From JARFQH01 sp963825595 (GTDB taxonomy: Bacteria; Desulfobacterota; Desulfobacteria; Desulfobacterales; SG8-13): a DNA stretch of 64,000 bases. Of this stretch, positions 17,131 to 25,958 are shown in pieces. The notes beneath the pieces are model-generated. The model ran no database searches. It saw only the letters and a program-made list of their open reading frames with translations, and was not told the origin of the DNA. How positions within the stretch are numbered: the first letter of the stretch is position 1; every line of letters starts with the position of its first letter. The translations under genes were made by a program, and so were the position numbers. Location: assembly GCA_963825595.1 (NCBI GenBank), contig CAWGUE010000008.1, forward strand, positions 62,001-126,000, given 5' to 3'.

Positions 17131-18806
17131 GTGTCCATCCATAAATCGTCGATTTCAGATTTTTATTTAGACAAAAAAGCTAGTATTAAGCCGAGAGTAT
17201 TCAGAACTTTTCCGACTGGAAGAAAAGTATATCAAATTTGTGGATATTGTTCACATAAGGGCGCGGCTATCCTTGAACGACAAATGGCCTTTATGTTCTT
17301 TGAGTTTTTATGATGCGGCAGCCGCTCGACGGCTCAAGGTCAACAGATTGGCCGCAACAATTGCTGTCCAAACGTAGCTTTTAAAGGAAGCCAGTCCTTT
17401 CCAGGTACATCGCCACATCCCGAAGCTACGTTTAAGCCAGGATATACCGGATTCGATACCGGCGCGGAACCGCCGCAGGCGATTATACACATAGTCACTG
17501 CGGCACATATCGGTGACTTTCAGGCCGCGTTTTTTAGCAAAACACACGTCCTTGACGCCGCTGGTTTTGGCATTCTGAAGGTTGTCTTTGGATGCAAAAC
17601 CACCGTCCAGAGCGGCCTTGAGCGGATAACGTCCATAAATTTGCCGCTGACGATCGAGCATCGTCTGGGGCAGCGTACTGTCGGCGGGATTGCCTTCGAC
17701 AATTAGACAATCAAGGATCAGATTCGTTCCGCCGCCAGTCAGACAGATTTTATGCCCGAAGAACGTGTCGCGGTTGTCTTTGACAATGATGTCGGTATGT
17801 GGCTCGAAGATCGAGACAATTTTCTCGGCCGGCGGTAACTTCTCGCCGGCAATCACTCGGCGCTCGGTCTGACGGATCACCTGTTCGGCCAGATCGCCAA
17901 AATGGCGCAACTCTGCAGCGATTGCGAGAATGCTGACATCGATGCTCTGCTGCTCGATACACTCGATGGCTCGGCGGCTGTAGCCGAGGGTGTTTCGGGT
18001 AACCTTGAGCAGGTCCAGATACTTGCTTTTTCGGACTTGGGCCCTGCGAGCATACTGAATGGCCAGCATCCGGCGTTTGGCCCGTCGACAGTGATCTTGA
18101 AAATAGATACCCTTGAGCCCGGAGACCTTCTTGGCAACGGCAAGCAGCCGGGTGAGCACCCGTACTATATCAAAGAGCAGGCTCGAATCGCTGGGCACAT
18201 GAATGTTTGTTTCCACCACCGTGCAGTCGATGCGAACCTCTCGGGCTTTCTCGATTTTCTCAGCAGCGGCCTGAGCCAGAAGCTTGCGGTTGATCTGCTC
18301 CCAGGTGGTTGCTGACAATGCCTTTATGGTCTTGTTTAGAACCGACTTTTTGAAGCCCTTGTCGGCAAAGCCGATCAGGCAGAACCGGCGCAAGGCGCGC
18401 GAGTCGACCATGTGGAAAGCTAGTTGCTGATAAGTAAAACCAAACAGTGCCTTTACCAGCGCAGCGCGCAACACTTGCTCGGCACTCATGCCCCGGGCCC
18501 CGCTGCGAGCTGCAGTAATTTTGCCATTGGAAAGATCTTGATGTACACGCTGACAAATAGTAGGATGCTTTTTCAAAATCGCGCTGATGGTTTCCAGTTC
18601 TCTGACCTGGGAATGATCGGTTGCGGAGTTGATCAGCGGCATTTGTTTTTGCATCTTTTCGCGCATTTTGTGTCAGGCCTCCTCTTTGCTTTTGTAGTAA
18701 TATTAATTGTTTGGCGACTTTTTATATACTACATTAAGCAAATTGATGCCAGCACAAAATGCGCTTTTTTTATGTATTCCAACTAGTTATTACCGTGGAT
18801 GGACAC
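17131..18806 (-). mobile_element. Insertion sequence, 1676 bp, with terminal inverted repeats and a target duplication
   Basis: The left end begins GTGTCCATCCA at 17131, and the right end is its reverse complement (TGGATGGACAC) finishing at 18806. The flanking hexamer TATTTA occurs on both sides (17125-17130 and 18807-18812) and reads as the target duplication. An uninterrupted copy of the same target context (CTATTTAAGTAGG) exists at 19430 in the neighbouring repeat, which fixes both junctions. The single transposase gene inside is full length, so the copy looks recent and perhaps active. Confidence 0.93.
17308..18666 (-). CDS. DDE transposase (IS5/IS1182/ISNCY-like)
   Basis: A 452-residue transposase that fills most of the insertion sequence. 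The N-terminal half has a DNA-binding helical domain (MSAEQVLRAALVKALFGFTY). Catalytic candidates are the aspartate in RIDCTVVETN (about residue 146), the aspartate in KAALDGGFAS (about 360) and the glutamate in RAGIESGISWLKRSFGM (about 415), the usual DDE spacing for this broad group. The ribosome site AGGAGG lies upstream of the ATG at 18666. There is no frameshift or internal stop. The exact family cannot be fixed by eye. Confidence 0.9.
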   Translation of the reverse strand: MREKMQKQMPLINSATDHSQVRELETISAILKKHPTICQRVHQDLSNGKITAARSGARGMSAEQVLRAALVKALFGFTYQQLAFHMVDSRALRRFCLIGFADKGFKKSVLNKTIKALSATTWEQINRKLLAQAAAEKIEKAREVRIDCTVVETNIHVPSDSSLLFDIVRVLTRLLAVAKKVSGLKGIYFQDHCRRAKRRMLAIQYARRAQVRKSKYLDLLKVTRNTLGYSRRAIECIEQQSIDVSILAIAAELRHFGDLAEQVIRQTERRVIAGEKLPPAEKIVSIFEPHTDIIVKDNRDTFFGHKICLTGGGTNLILDCLIVEGNPADSTLPQTMLDRQRQIYGRYPLKAALDGGFASKDNLQNAKTSGVKDVCFAKKRGLKVTDMCRSDYVYNRLRRFRAGIESGISWLKRSFGMWRCTWKGLASFKSYVWTAIVAANLLTLSRRAAAAS

Positions 18807-19430
18807 TATTTAAGTAGGTGTTACCAGTTACGGTCGGTGCGGTGTTGCTGCCGGCGTAATAAATGTGGACTCCGACAGCGTTACTATCGAACGTGTTGCC
18901 GGTTAACGCGGCTGTTTGTGTGGACTGAAGGAACACTGCGGCGTCACCGAACCCGGTGAAGGTATTGCTCAGGATCTGGGGCGAGGCTCCCCCTCCCACG
19001 TAAATGCCACGCTGGGCGCCTCCATTGCTGATCGTACAGCCGATGATACTGGGATAGGTATCAGCAACGCCGCCCTCCACACGCACCATGGCGTATCCAT
19101 CCGTGCTTCTACCTTTCACCCGCTCGATCACGCAGTTCTCCAGACGGCTCCGGGAATCCCCTCTAAAGAACCAGATACCATCCCACTCATTATTTTCATC
19201 CGCCGCAGTGAAGGTAACCCCTGTGGCCTCTAAAACTCCGCCCGTTTGTACCCAAATGACCCTATCGGGGTTCACTTTGACGATGACGCCGTCGGTGATC
19301 GTTAGATGCCCGTTTTCTTCAATCCCTAAGACACCATTTACAGGCGCCACACGGTAAACGGTGCCCGGCCCTTCATTCCAAGCCACGTTAGCATAGATAT
19401 TACCGGCGACTCTTACATCGGCATCGGTAC
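18807..19430 (-). repeat. Near-identical 624-bp internal repeat unit of the beta-helix gene
   Basis: The 150 bases from 18807 match those from 19431 almost base for base, a period of 624 bp. About 170 bases upstream of the insertion (16960-17130) match 19266-19436. The protein therefore consists of about 208-residue units, and parts of the units are still nearly identical in DNA. This points to recent duplication or gene conversion. Confidence 0.8.
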
Positions 19431-20079
19431 TATTTAAGTAGGTGTTACCAGTTACGGTCGGTGCGGTGTTGCTGCCGGCGTAATAAATGTGGACTCCGAC
19501 AGCGTTACTATCGAACGTGTTGCCGGTTAACGCGGCTGTTTGTGTGGACTGAAGGAACACTGCGGCGTCAACGAACCCGGTGAAGGTATTGTTCAGGATC
19601 TGGGGTGAAGCTCCCCCTGCGACATATATACCCTGATCTGCCGTTCCGTTACCGATGACGCAACCTTCAATCAGGAGACCAGGGTCAACCACGGCACCAT
19701 AGAGATATACCATCGCCGGGGCCGTATCACTGTAACCCTTTGCATGCTCAATCGTGCAATTCACCAACCGGCTGCGGGAATCGCTGCCGCTAATCGAAAT
19801 TCCTCGCCACTCGTTCAATCCGTCAGCCGATGTGAAGGTCACACCCGTAGCATCCAGAGCCCCGACCTGGACCCATAAATATCCGTCGGTGGCGAAACTT
19901 ACTGTTGCCCCTTCTTCAATAGTCAGGGTCGCACCATTCAAAATAATTATGTAATCGTTTATTGTGTAGGTGCCCGCCGGCCACACAGTGTCACTATTTA
20001 TGTTCAAGGCAGCAGCCGGTGTGGCAGAAATAAGACAGCATACAATTAGGATGGTGAACCGGATAAATAGGCCTTGCAT
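18807..20079 (-). pseudogene. 5' half of the beta-helix repeat protein gene, with signal peptide
   Basis: It starts at the ATG at 20079 with ribosome site CGGAGGAG. A signal peptide (about residues 1-24, ending TPAAA) is followed by two right-handed beta-helix repeats of about 208 residues each (with GATLTIEEGATVSF, DATGVTFTSADG and ASPQILNNTFTG rungs). Translation runs across the insertion boundary, adds four foreign residues (VHPR) and stops at 18790. The truncated product could still be exported, but it lacks the third repeat, the TSP3 repeats and the dockerin-like end. Precise loss of the insertion plus one TATTTA copy restores the frame (NTYLNS to TDADV). Confidence 0.85.
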
Positions 20080-20123
20080 CTCTCCTCCGTTCTCTTATTG
20101 TAATGTCCTGAAAAATTGATCCC

Positions 20124-20167
20124 AAAAAGAAAAACCCCCCTGAGGATAGCGATCCTTTAGGGGGGCT
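20124..20167 (-). terminator. Strong minus-strand intrinsic terminator 45 bases before the beta-helix gene
   Basis: A 13-bp stem with one bulge (20135-20147 with 20152-20165, CCCCCCTGAGGAT) and a four-base AGCG loop, followed on the minus strand by TTTTTCTTTTT. Its position just ahead of the beta-helix start suggests either the end of the fdhD transcript or a leader attenuator. Confidence 0.8.
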
Positions 20168-20629
20168 TATTCAACATCACCTTTTCGACAACTCTTTCCA
20201 TAGAGGGTTGTTCTCAGGCGTTATTGTATTAGATGACTATATTTTCCATCAGAGGCTATTTAACTCCAAAAGGTTTGTCAAGATCGAATATCTTACTATC
20301 CATAGACTTATACCACTAAGTCGTACAAGACTTCTTTATATTCTCTATTTGACTACAATTACTTTGGTGATGATCACAATTGGTTCTTATCCCACTTGTC
20401 GGGAGAAGAACCAATTAGTTTAATTTTCACTTTCTATACAATCTGTCAATTCCACAATGTGGTAGTAGGATTAGAATTTCATTATCGGATATGGATTTTG
20501 TCTGAGGTGGGAAACATGAATCAAAAAAATGGCGCCCCAACGTTTATACTCGATAATAACGGGTGGTAGATTCCTTATAATGTTACTGTGCCTCATACAG
20601 GAAAAAAGCTGCTTACCCATCAAGTCGAA
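20168..20629. other. Non-coding gap with one long hairpin
   Basis: 462 AT-rich bases between the terminator and fdhD. A perfect 11-bp inverted repeat (20378-20388 with 20406-20416, AATTGGTTCTT) with a 17-base loop is present and could terminate fdhD transcription. A 16-codon frame starts at 20516 after GAGGTGGG but is too short to call. No known riboswitch motif is seen. Confidence 0.45.
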
Positions 20630-21508
20630 TCACGAAACGATGCGGTTTTCGCCGCAAACCAATATAAGTTCAGATGCCTTGTCAATACATGCAAGCGTCA
20701 TGTTAAGGGCTTTTCCCATTTCGGCGGCAAGGACGGTCGGTCTTGACATACTGATCATTATCGGCAGATGCGCCCGGGCGGCTTTTTGAACGAGTTCATA
20801 ACTTATCCTTGAAGATAGAATCAGGATGGCGGCTTCGGAGAGCGTCCTGTTCATAAAGACTTTCCCTATGGCTTTATCAAGCGCGTTATGCCGCCCGACA
20901 TCCTCAGCAAAAGAGATCATCTCCAGCTGTCTGTCAAATATCATTGCAGCATGTGAGCCCCTGGTTCTTTGATAATACGTCTGGTTTTCGCAAAGCTTGT
21001 TGATGCATTCAAAAATATGGTTGATTTCAACCTTGAAGCCGTTTTCAGCCGGGGTTAATACCTGATAAAGGTCCTTGACCATTTCCTTGCCGCAAATGCC
21101 GCAACTGGTCTGGCTGACAAAGCCCCTTCGCTCAAGCAGATCACGAATTTTTTCGCGCCTTTCTGGTTTGAGCCGAATATCTATAACATTCGGATCCAGA
21201 TCTTTACAATATCCCAAGGTGTTGAAATCATCAGGAGAGTCCGCAATGCCCTCCCCGAGACAGAACCCTGCCGCGTGAAACAACTCTTCCCCGGGAGTGC
21301 GCATTACCACTGAATAGGGTTTCTCATCGATACGAATCAAAAGGGGTTCCTCTCCGATCAATTCGTGAAAACTGTTTCGGCAAACTCCCTTTTCACACCG
21401 AATCACTTGATAAGATCTTGTATTCGTGTCTTCACTCATTTCTTGCGGTTCCATGAAAGGTGATCTGGGCCGGATTTGACTGCCTGCGCTCATGCAGATG
21501 GTATACAA
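20630..21508 (-). CDS. fdhD: Formate dehydrogenase accessory sulfurtransferase FdhD
   Basis: Up to 292 residues, full length for FdhD. The conserved SCGICG cysteine loop (about residue 133) carries the persulfide passed from IscS to the molybdenum or tungsten bis-MGD cofactor. Other family marks are TRGSHAAMIF, FAEDVGRHNALDK and ILSSRISYELVQKAA. The start is uncertain: TTG at 21508, or ATG at 21493, 21454 or 21439, none with a strong ribosome site. It lies about 40 bases after the DUF3795 gene at the end of the bam-like operon, so it may mature a tungsten enzyme made with it; that link is inference. Confidence 0.92.
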   Translation of the reverse strand: MYTICMSAGSQIRPRSPFMEPQEMSEDTNTRSYQVIRCEKGVCRNSFHELIGEEPLLIRIDEKPYSVVMRTPGEELFHAAGFCLGEGIADSPDDFNTLGYCKDLDPNVIDIRLKPERREKIRDLLERRGFVSQTSCGICGKEMVKDLYQVLTPAENGFKVEINHIFECINKLCENQTYYQRTRGSHAAMIFDRQLEMISFAEDVGRHNALDKAIGKVFMNRTLSEAAILILSSRISYELVQKAARAHLPIMISMSRPTVLAAEMGKALNMTLACIDKASELILVCGENRIVS

Positions 21509-21544
21509 TCGAATAAATAATTGCGTTTGCCTGCCCCCAGCGAC

Positions 21545-22036
21545 CTAGTCCAAATCCAATTTCGCACTGCACTGATTACATTTTACCACTCCCCGGAAGA
21601 CTTTATTACCGCATTGCGGACAAATGTATCGGGCTTCTTCATCTTGAATCCAGTTTTCCGTGCCGACTTCGCGCCGATGGGGAATAGCCCGCAAAATAAC
21701 CTTTTTACCGACAGTCATTGGAAAGTTATCGATATACTGACACGGAAAATCATCGCATTGATGGCACCCGGTGTACCCTTTCGATTGTGTACAGGCTCTG
21801 ATTTCACAGTGCTGGCAATGCATGAACGGTTCATCAGACAAGCAGCCGCGGCAGCGGATACCTTCTACGGTCAGATTTACACTATTCGGAAGAGCACCCT
21901 TGCCTGAAACTCCTCCCTTGTAGAGCCCCAGCAACCGCTCCTTGAATTTTTGATTATTATCGCGATGGGCCATATAAATGGCGCAAACTCCGCAATAAAG
22001 ACCGCAAGGAGAAACAAAATCCGGATTTATTTTCAT
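21545..22036 (-). CDS. DUF3795 cysteine-rich protein
   Basis: A 163-residue cytoplasmic protein. The N-terminal SPCGLYCGVCAIY, middle CRGCLSD, CQHCEIRAC and CHQCDDFPC clusters are typical of DUF3795 and suggest metal or Fe-S binding. A C-terminal zinc-ribbon-like part adds CPQCGNKVF and CNQCSAKLD, which not all family members have. It sits between bamI-like and fdhD on the same strand with gaps of 81 and about 40 bases, consistent with co-transcription. Function is unknown. Confidence 0.8.
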   Translation of the reverse strand: MKINPDFVSPCGLYCGVCAIYMAHRDNNQKFKERLLGLYKGGVSGKGALPNSVNLTVEGIRCRGCLSDEPFMHCQHCEIRACTQSKGYTGCHQCDDFPCQYIDNFPMTVGKKVILRAIPHRREVGTENWIQDEEARYICPQCGNKVFRGVVKCNQCSAKLDLD

Positions 22037-22117
22037 AATGTTAATCCTTCGTGATTTTTCATTCTCTTTAATTGCGAAGGCTGAACGAACGAGACCTTTT
22101 GATTTCCTCCCCTTTTT

Positions 22118-22732
22118 CTATTCCTCTGACGCCGGTTCGGAAGGAGGTGAGGGGGAAATGAGGGCTTTGGCTAAAACGTAAGCTGCTTGTAGAGCCTCTG
22201 TAGGGCAAAGCGGAAAACATTCCTTGCAGTCCCAGCATTCTTTAGCGGCAATTTCCGGGATGAAACTGATCTCTTTCCTGATTCCTCTGTCGACAAATCC
22301 AACGGCATTCTTTTTCTTGATCTCATCACAGTATCTTACACATAGACCACAATGAATGCAAAATGAGGCCTCTTTTTCAAACCGGTCTTTGTCTGCTCCA
22401 TACTCCTGGCCCAAATCCCGCAACTCCGGTGAATCCGGGGCATGCGCCAACAAGAGTTCCAAGATCATTTTACGAATTTTATCTATCTTCTCAGATCTGG
22501 TTCTGACGACCAAATTTTCTGCTACCGGGTAAATGCAGGAAACAACGCGCTTGGTCCAACCGTTAACCTCTACTTCTACAATACATATCCGGCATCCTCC
22601 AAAAGGTTCCAGATTTTCATGGTGGCATAAAGTGGGTATCGATATCCCCGCATTTTGGGCTGCCTCCAGAACGGTCATCCCTTCGCTAGCTGAGATTTCT
22701 TTTCCATCAATCTGCAGAAGGATCTCACTCAT
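22118..22732 (-). CDS. bamI: BamI-like NuoG N-terminal Fe-S subunit
   Basis: A 204-residue iron-sulfur protein. A [2Fe-2S] ferredoxin domain at the N-terminus has CHHENLEPFGGCRIC and a later cysteine (VSCIYPV). It is followed by two [4Fe-4S] sets (CIHCGLCVRYC and CWDCKECFPLC). This matches the N-terminal part of complex I NuoG and the HoxU/HndD electron-transfer subunits. It overlaps the preceding NuoF-like gene by eight bases. In the class II benzoyl-CoA reductase complex BamI relays electrons between the NuoF-like unit and the bifurcating core. The C-terminus is serine/proline/glutamate rich. Confidence 0.8.
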   Translation of the reverse strand: MSEILLQIDGKEISASEGMTVLEAAQNAGISIPTLCHHENLEPFGGCRICIVEVEVNGWTKRVVSCIYPVAENLVVRTRSEKIDKIRKMILELLLAHAPDSPELRDLGQEYGADKDRFEKEASFCIHCGLCVRYCDEIKKKNAVGFVDRGIRKEISFIPEIAAKECWDCKECFPLCPTEALQAAYVLAKALISPSPPSEPASEE

Positions 22733-24656
22733 TTGCTTTGCTCTTTCTGGTTATGATTCTTTCTTCTTCAGGGATAGGAACTGGAACAGGTTCGCCTGAG
22801 ATCTTCGTCACCGCACTGAATCGAGAAGGGCAAACTTCAAAGCAGGTTCCGCACTTTGTGCATTTCCCCTGGTCTATTACATGGATCTTCTTCTTGCCAC
22901 CGTCAACCGCCTCGGCAGGGCACTTTTTTTTGCAAATCATACAGGCCTGGCACTTCGCCGGATCAATATAAAACGATATCAGTGCCTTGCAGGATAAGGC
23001 CGGGCACCTCTTCTCCTGAATATGCGCCTCATACTCATCTCTGAAATAGCGCACCGTACTTAGAAACGGGTTCGGGGCACTCGTACCTAAAGCACAAAGC
23101 GAGGCCTCTTTGGCCACTTCGGACAGCTCCTCCAGGAGCTTGATGTCGCCTTCTTTTCCCTTTCCCTCGGTGATTTTCGTGAGAATCTTGAGCATCTGTC
23201 CCAGGCCTTCACGGCACGGGACACATTTACCGCAGGATTCATCCGTGAGGAAGTCAATGAAGTACCTGGCGACGTCAACCATGCAGGTATCTTCATCCAT
23301 TACAATCATCCCACCTGACCCCATCATAGAACCGGCCCCGGTGAGTTCATCAAAACCAACTTCCAAATCTAACAGCTCATCTGGGATGCATCCGCCCGAC
23401 GGTCCCCCGGTCTGGACGGCTTTGAACTTCTTGCCCCCGGGAATTCCACCGCCTATTTTGTAAATAATATCTTTCAGGCTCATTCCCATGGGTACTTCCA
23501 CAAGGCCGGTATTGGTTATTTTACCGACCAGGGAAAAAATCTTCGTGCCCTTGCTTCCATCCGTTCCAAATTGAGTGAACCAATCGGCGCCTTTATTGAT
23601 AATAAGCGGCACATTGGCCCAGGTTTCAACGTTATTCAACACGCTGGGCTTCCCCCAAAGACCCTTGATGTTTGAGCGGATATACTTTGGCCGGGGCTCA
23701 CCAACCCTGCCTTCCAATGCCGTCATCAGAGCTGTCGATTCACCACAGACAAAAGCGCCGGCCCCTCGATGCACGCAAACAGTGAAATCAAAGCCTGACC
23801 CAAGGATGTTTTTTCCCAGAAAACCATACTCCTCAGCCATCTTGATAGCGATGTTTACATTCTCCACGGCCAGAGGATATTCCTGTCGAACGTAAATATA
23901 GCCTTCCTGGGCACCGATGGCATATGCGCCGATAGTCAACCCCTCGAGGATGGAGTGAGGATTTCCCTCGAGAAGGCTCCGGTCCATATAAGCCCCGGGG
24001 TCACCCTCGTCGGCATTGACAATCACGTATTTTGTTTCTTCCGGGGCATTGCGGGACCCTTCCCACTTTCTGCCTGCGGGAAAACCGCCACCGCCTCTCC
24101 CTCTCAGGTTGGATTTTTTGACTTCCTCCAATACCTGCTCAGCGGACATCCCTAAAAGCGCTTTAGCTAACGCGGAATAACCGCCAATGGCCAGATAATC
24201 ATCGATGCTCTTGGGATCGATACTGCCGTTGGAACCGAATACAAGTCGCTCCTGGTTCTTGTAGAAAGGAATTTCAGATTCATGAATGATCTTTTCCTTG
24301 GTATCGGGGTCGGTATAGAGCAAGCGCTCGATGACCTTCTTCTCCTTTATCGTCTTAGAGACTATTTCAGGAACGTCTTCGGGCGTAATTTGAAAATAAC
24401 AGATTTCCTCAGGGTGAATGACAATAATCGGTCCCCGCTCACAAAAGCCATGGCAACCCGTCTTCCTGATATCAACCTTATCGTGTAAGCCTTGTTTTTT
24501 TACCTCTTTTTCAATGCTCTCAGCGACCTTTCCACTGCCCGTAGCATGGCAGGCAGATCCAGAACACAGTGTAATACAAGGTTGGTCCGGGTCTCTGTGC
24601 GATAAAATACTCTTCCTGAATTTTTCCAGGTCAGCTGGTGAATCTATCCGCGGCAT
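22725..24656 (-). CDS. bamH: BamH-like NuoF subunit, NADH:acceptor oxidoreductase
   Basis: A 643-residue soluble flavoprotein. The N-terminal [2Fe-2S] thioredoxin-like domain holds CSGSACHATG. The NuoF core has NADH/FMN motifs RGRGGGGFPAGRKWE near residue 190, NADEGDPGAYMDRSLLE, and GAGAFVCGESTALM. The [4Fe-4S] site is ESCGKCVPCREG near 495. A C-terminal pair of [4Fe-4S] ferredoxin motifs (CQACMICKKKC, CTKCGTCFEVC) completes it. This fits HndC/NfnF-type and BamH subunits that oxidise or reduce NAD(H). It lies 9 bases from the NuoE-like gene. Confidence 0.88.
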   Translation of the reverse strand: MPRIDSPADLEKFRKSILSHRDPDQPCITLCSGSACHATGSGKVAESIEKEVKKQGLHDKVDIRKTGCHGFCERGPIIVIHPEEICYFQITPEDVPEIVSKTIKEKKVIERLLYTDPDTKEKIIHESEIPFYKNQERLVFGSNGSIDPKSIDDYLAIGGYSALAKALLGMSAEQVLEEVKKSNLRGRGGGGFPAGRKWEGSRNAPEETKYVIVNADEGDPGAYMDRSLLEGNPHSILEGLTIGAYAIGAQEGYIYVRQEYPLAVENVNIAIKMAEEYGFLGKNILGSGFDFTVCVHRGAGAFVCGESTALMTALEGRVGEPRPKYIRSNIKGLWGKPSVLNNVETWANVPLIINKGADWFTQFGTDGSKGTKIFSLVGKITNTGLVEVPMGMSLKDIIYKIGGGIPGGKKFKAVQTGGPSGGCIPDELLDLEVGFDELTGAGSMMGSGGMIVMDEDTCMVDVARYFIDFLTDESCGKCVPCREGLGQMLKILTKITEGKGKEGDIKLLEELSEVAKEASLCALGTSAPNPFLSTVRYFRDEYEAHIQEKRCPALSCKALISFYIDPAKCQACMICKKKCPAEAVDGGKKKIHVIDQGKCTKCGTCFEVCPSRFSAVTKISGEPVPVPIPEEERIITRKSKANE

Positions 24657-24665
24657 AATTTTATC

Positions 24666-25142
24666 CTACTCGTAATTTTTTAACACATCTGCTGTCTCGC
24701 CCGGCGCCATCTTTCCGTGCGTCTTCCCATCGATTTCCATTACCGGTCCCAAAGCACAGCAGCCAAGGCAATTGACTGTCTCCAGGCTGAATTTCAAATC
24801 CAGGTCCGTTTCGCCAGGTTTAATTCCGGTCACATCTTGCACGGTGTCCAGGATACGCGTCGCCCCACGAACATGGCAGGCAGTACCCATACAAAGATGG
24901 ATTTCATGGCGCCCCTTCGGAACGAGACTAAAGGCCTTATAAAAGGTCGCGATGTGCTGTATCCGGGTTAAGGGAACCTGCAATTTCTCGCTAACCCTCT
25001 CTAACGACCTCCTGGGAAGCCAATGATTCTCGCTCTGGATTTCCAGTAATACCTGAATCAGGGAACTGGCTTCGCCCTGATGCTTGTCAATAATCTGATC
25101 AATTCTGTCATCATGCATATCCGCTATACCAATCTTCTTCAT
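24666..25142 (-). CDS. bamG: BamG-like NuoE subunit, [2Fe-2S] thioredoxin-like protein
   Basis: A 158-residue protein of the NuoE/HndA family. An N-terminal helical region (DQIIDKHQGEASSLIQVLLE) is followed by a thioredoxin-like [2Fe-2S] domain whose four ligands are in CMGTACHVRG and NCLGCCALGP. NuoE-like subunits pass electrons to the FMN of the NuoF partner, encoded next. It starts 29 bases after the BamF-like stop, within the same operon. Confidence 0.88.
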   Translation of the reverse strand: MKKIGIADMHDDRIDQIIDKHQGEASSLIQVLLEIQSENHWLPRRSLERVSEKLQVPLTRIQHIATFYKAFSLVPKGRHEIHLCMGTACHVRGATRILDTVQDVTGIKPGETDLDLKFSLETVNCLGCCALGPVMEIDGKTHGKMAPGETADVLKNYE

Positions 25143-25171
25143 TCTCCTAAGTTACGGAAGGCTCTTTCACC

Positions 25172-25939
25172 TCAGGCCAAAGCGAAGCGTTTCCGGCTTT
25201 CATCGTATCTGACCAATCCGTGCCGTGATGAGCTGTTCATGTGCCTTGATACTTCAGACGGGTTCAGGCCTAAAATCTCAGATATTTCTCCGGTTGAAAG
25301 GGGTTTTTCACGCAGGAGTAACATGATTTGGCTGATTGCCAATTTATCAAGGACCAATTCATTAATTAAACGGTTTGCCTCGTCGCTGCTGAAAAACTCT
25401 TTATACGCTTTTTCCGATTTGACAGGCACTCTCAGCCGCTCCCTTTCCACCAGCTTTAGATAAGGAATTAGATTCGTGACGGCTTCAAGATTGACCTTTA
25501 ATCCTTTCTCGTCGATTCCTTCGCTTTTACCCAGAGGCCCTATTTCGTCCACCTTTTTGCAATAGGCGTTTATCTTTTCGGCGAGAAGAATGCCTTCACC
25601 GGAAGACAAAAACTCGATCGATAACCTTTCCGGGTTCAGACCGATGTGTTCCATTATTTTTCGGCACAGAAGCACATTGCACAGGGCATCGTAATTGCCA
25701 TGGGTAATATAATTGCACTCATTCAGACGGCAGCCGCCAATAAAAACCCCGTCTATTCCATTCGAGAAGGCTCTGAGTACAAATTCCAGGTCGACTCTTC
25801 CGGAACACATGACGCGGATAAGCCTGATGTCAGTTGCATATTGTAGTCTGGAAACTCCAGCCATGTCAGCAGCGCCGTACGCTCACCAATGGCATACAAA
25901 ACCCAGTACTTTCGGTTTAAACGGAAGACCTGTTGTCAT
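25172..25939 (-). CDS. bamF: BamF-like MvhD-family selenoprotein with C-terminal winged helix
   Basis: The reading frame starts at the ATG at 25939 and gives MTTGLPFKPKVLGFVCHW, then TGA (25883-25885), then AYGAADMAGVSRLQY. MvhD/FrhD-type subunits have FCxxWCSYxGAD here, so the TGA falls on a conserved cysteine and is best read as selenocysteine 19, as known for BamF. The next ATG, at 25864, would lack the cluster ligands. Later ligands are in VMCSGRVD and GCRLNECNY. MvhD subunits carry [2Fe-2S] clusters between HdrA and an electron partner. Residues about 190-255 form an unusual winged-helix domain (LREKPLSTGEISEILGLNPS). Full length is 255 residues. Confidence 0.88.
25848..25885 (-). promoter_or_regulatory. 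Selenocysteine TGA and candidate SECIS hairpin in bamF
   Basis: After the TGA at 25885-25883 on the minus strand, a hairpin with 5-bp arms CTGGA/TCCAG (25848-25860) begins 22 bases downstream, within the window used by bacterial SECIS elements. The small apical loop contains GTT. The pairing is short, so this is a candidate only; the TGA itself is certain. Confidence 0.5.
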
Positions 25940-25958
25940 TCGTTCTCAACTCCTAAAA

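Noticed and set aside
20080..20460. Riboswitch plus terminator leader for the beta-helix gene
   Set aside because: The terminator is convincing, but no known aptamer core lies before it, so it is listed only as a terminator.
20516..20569. 16-codon frame after GAGGTGGG
   Set aside because: Too short to support and no neighbour suggests a leader peptide.
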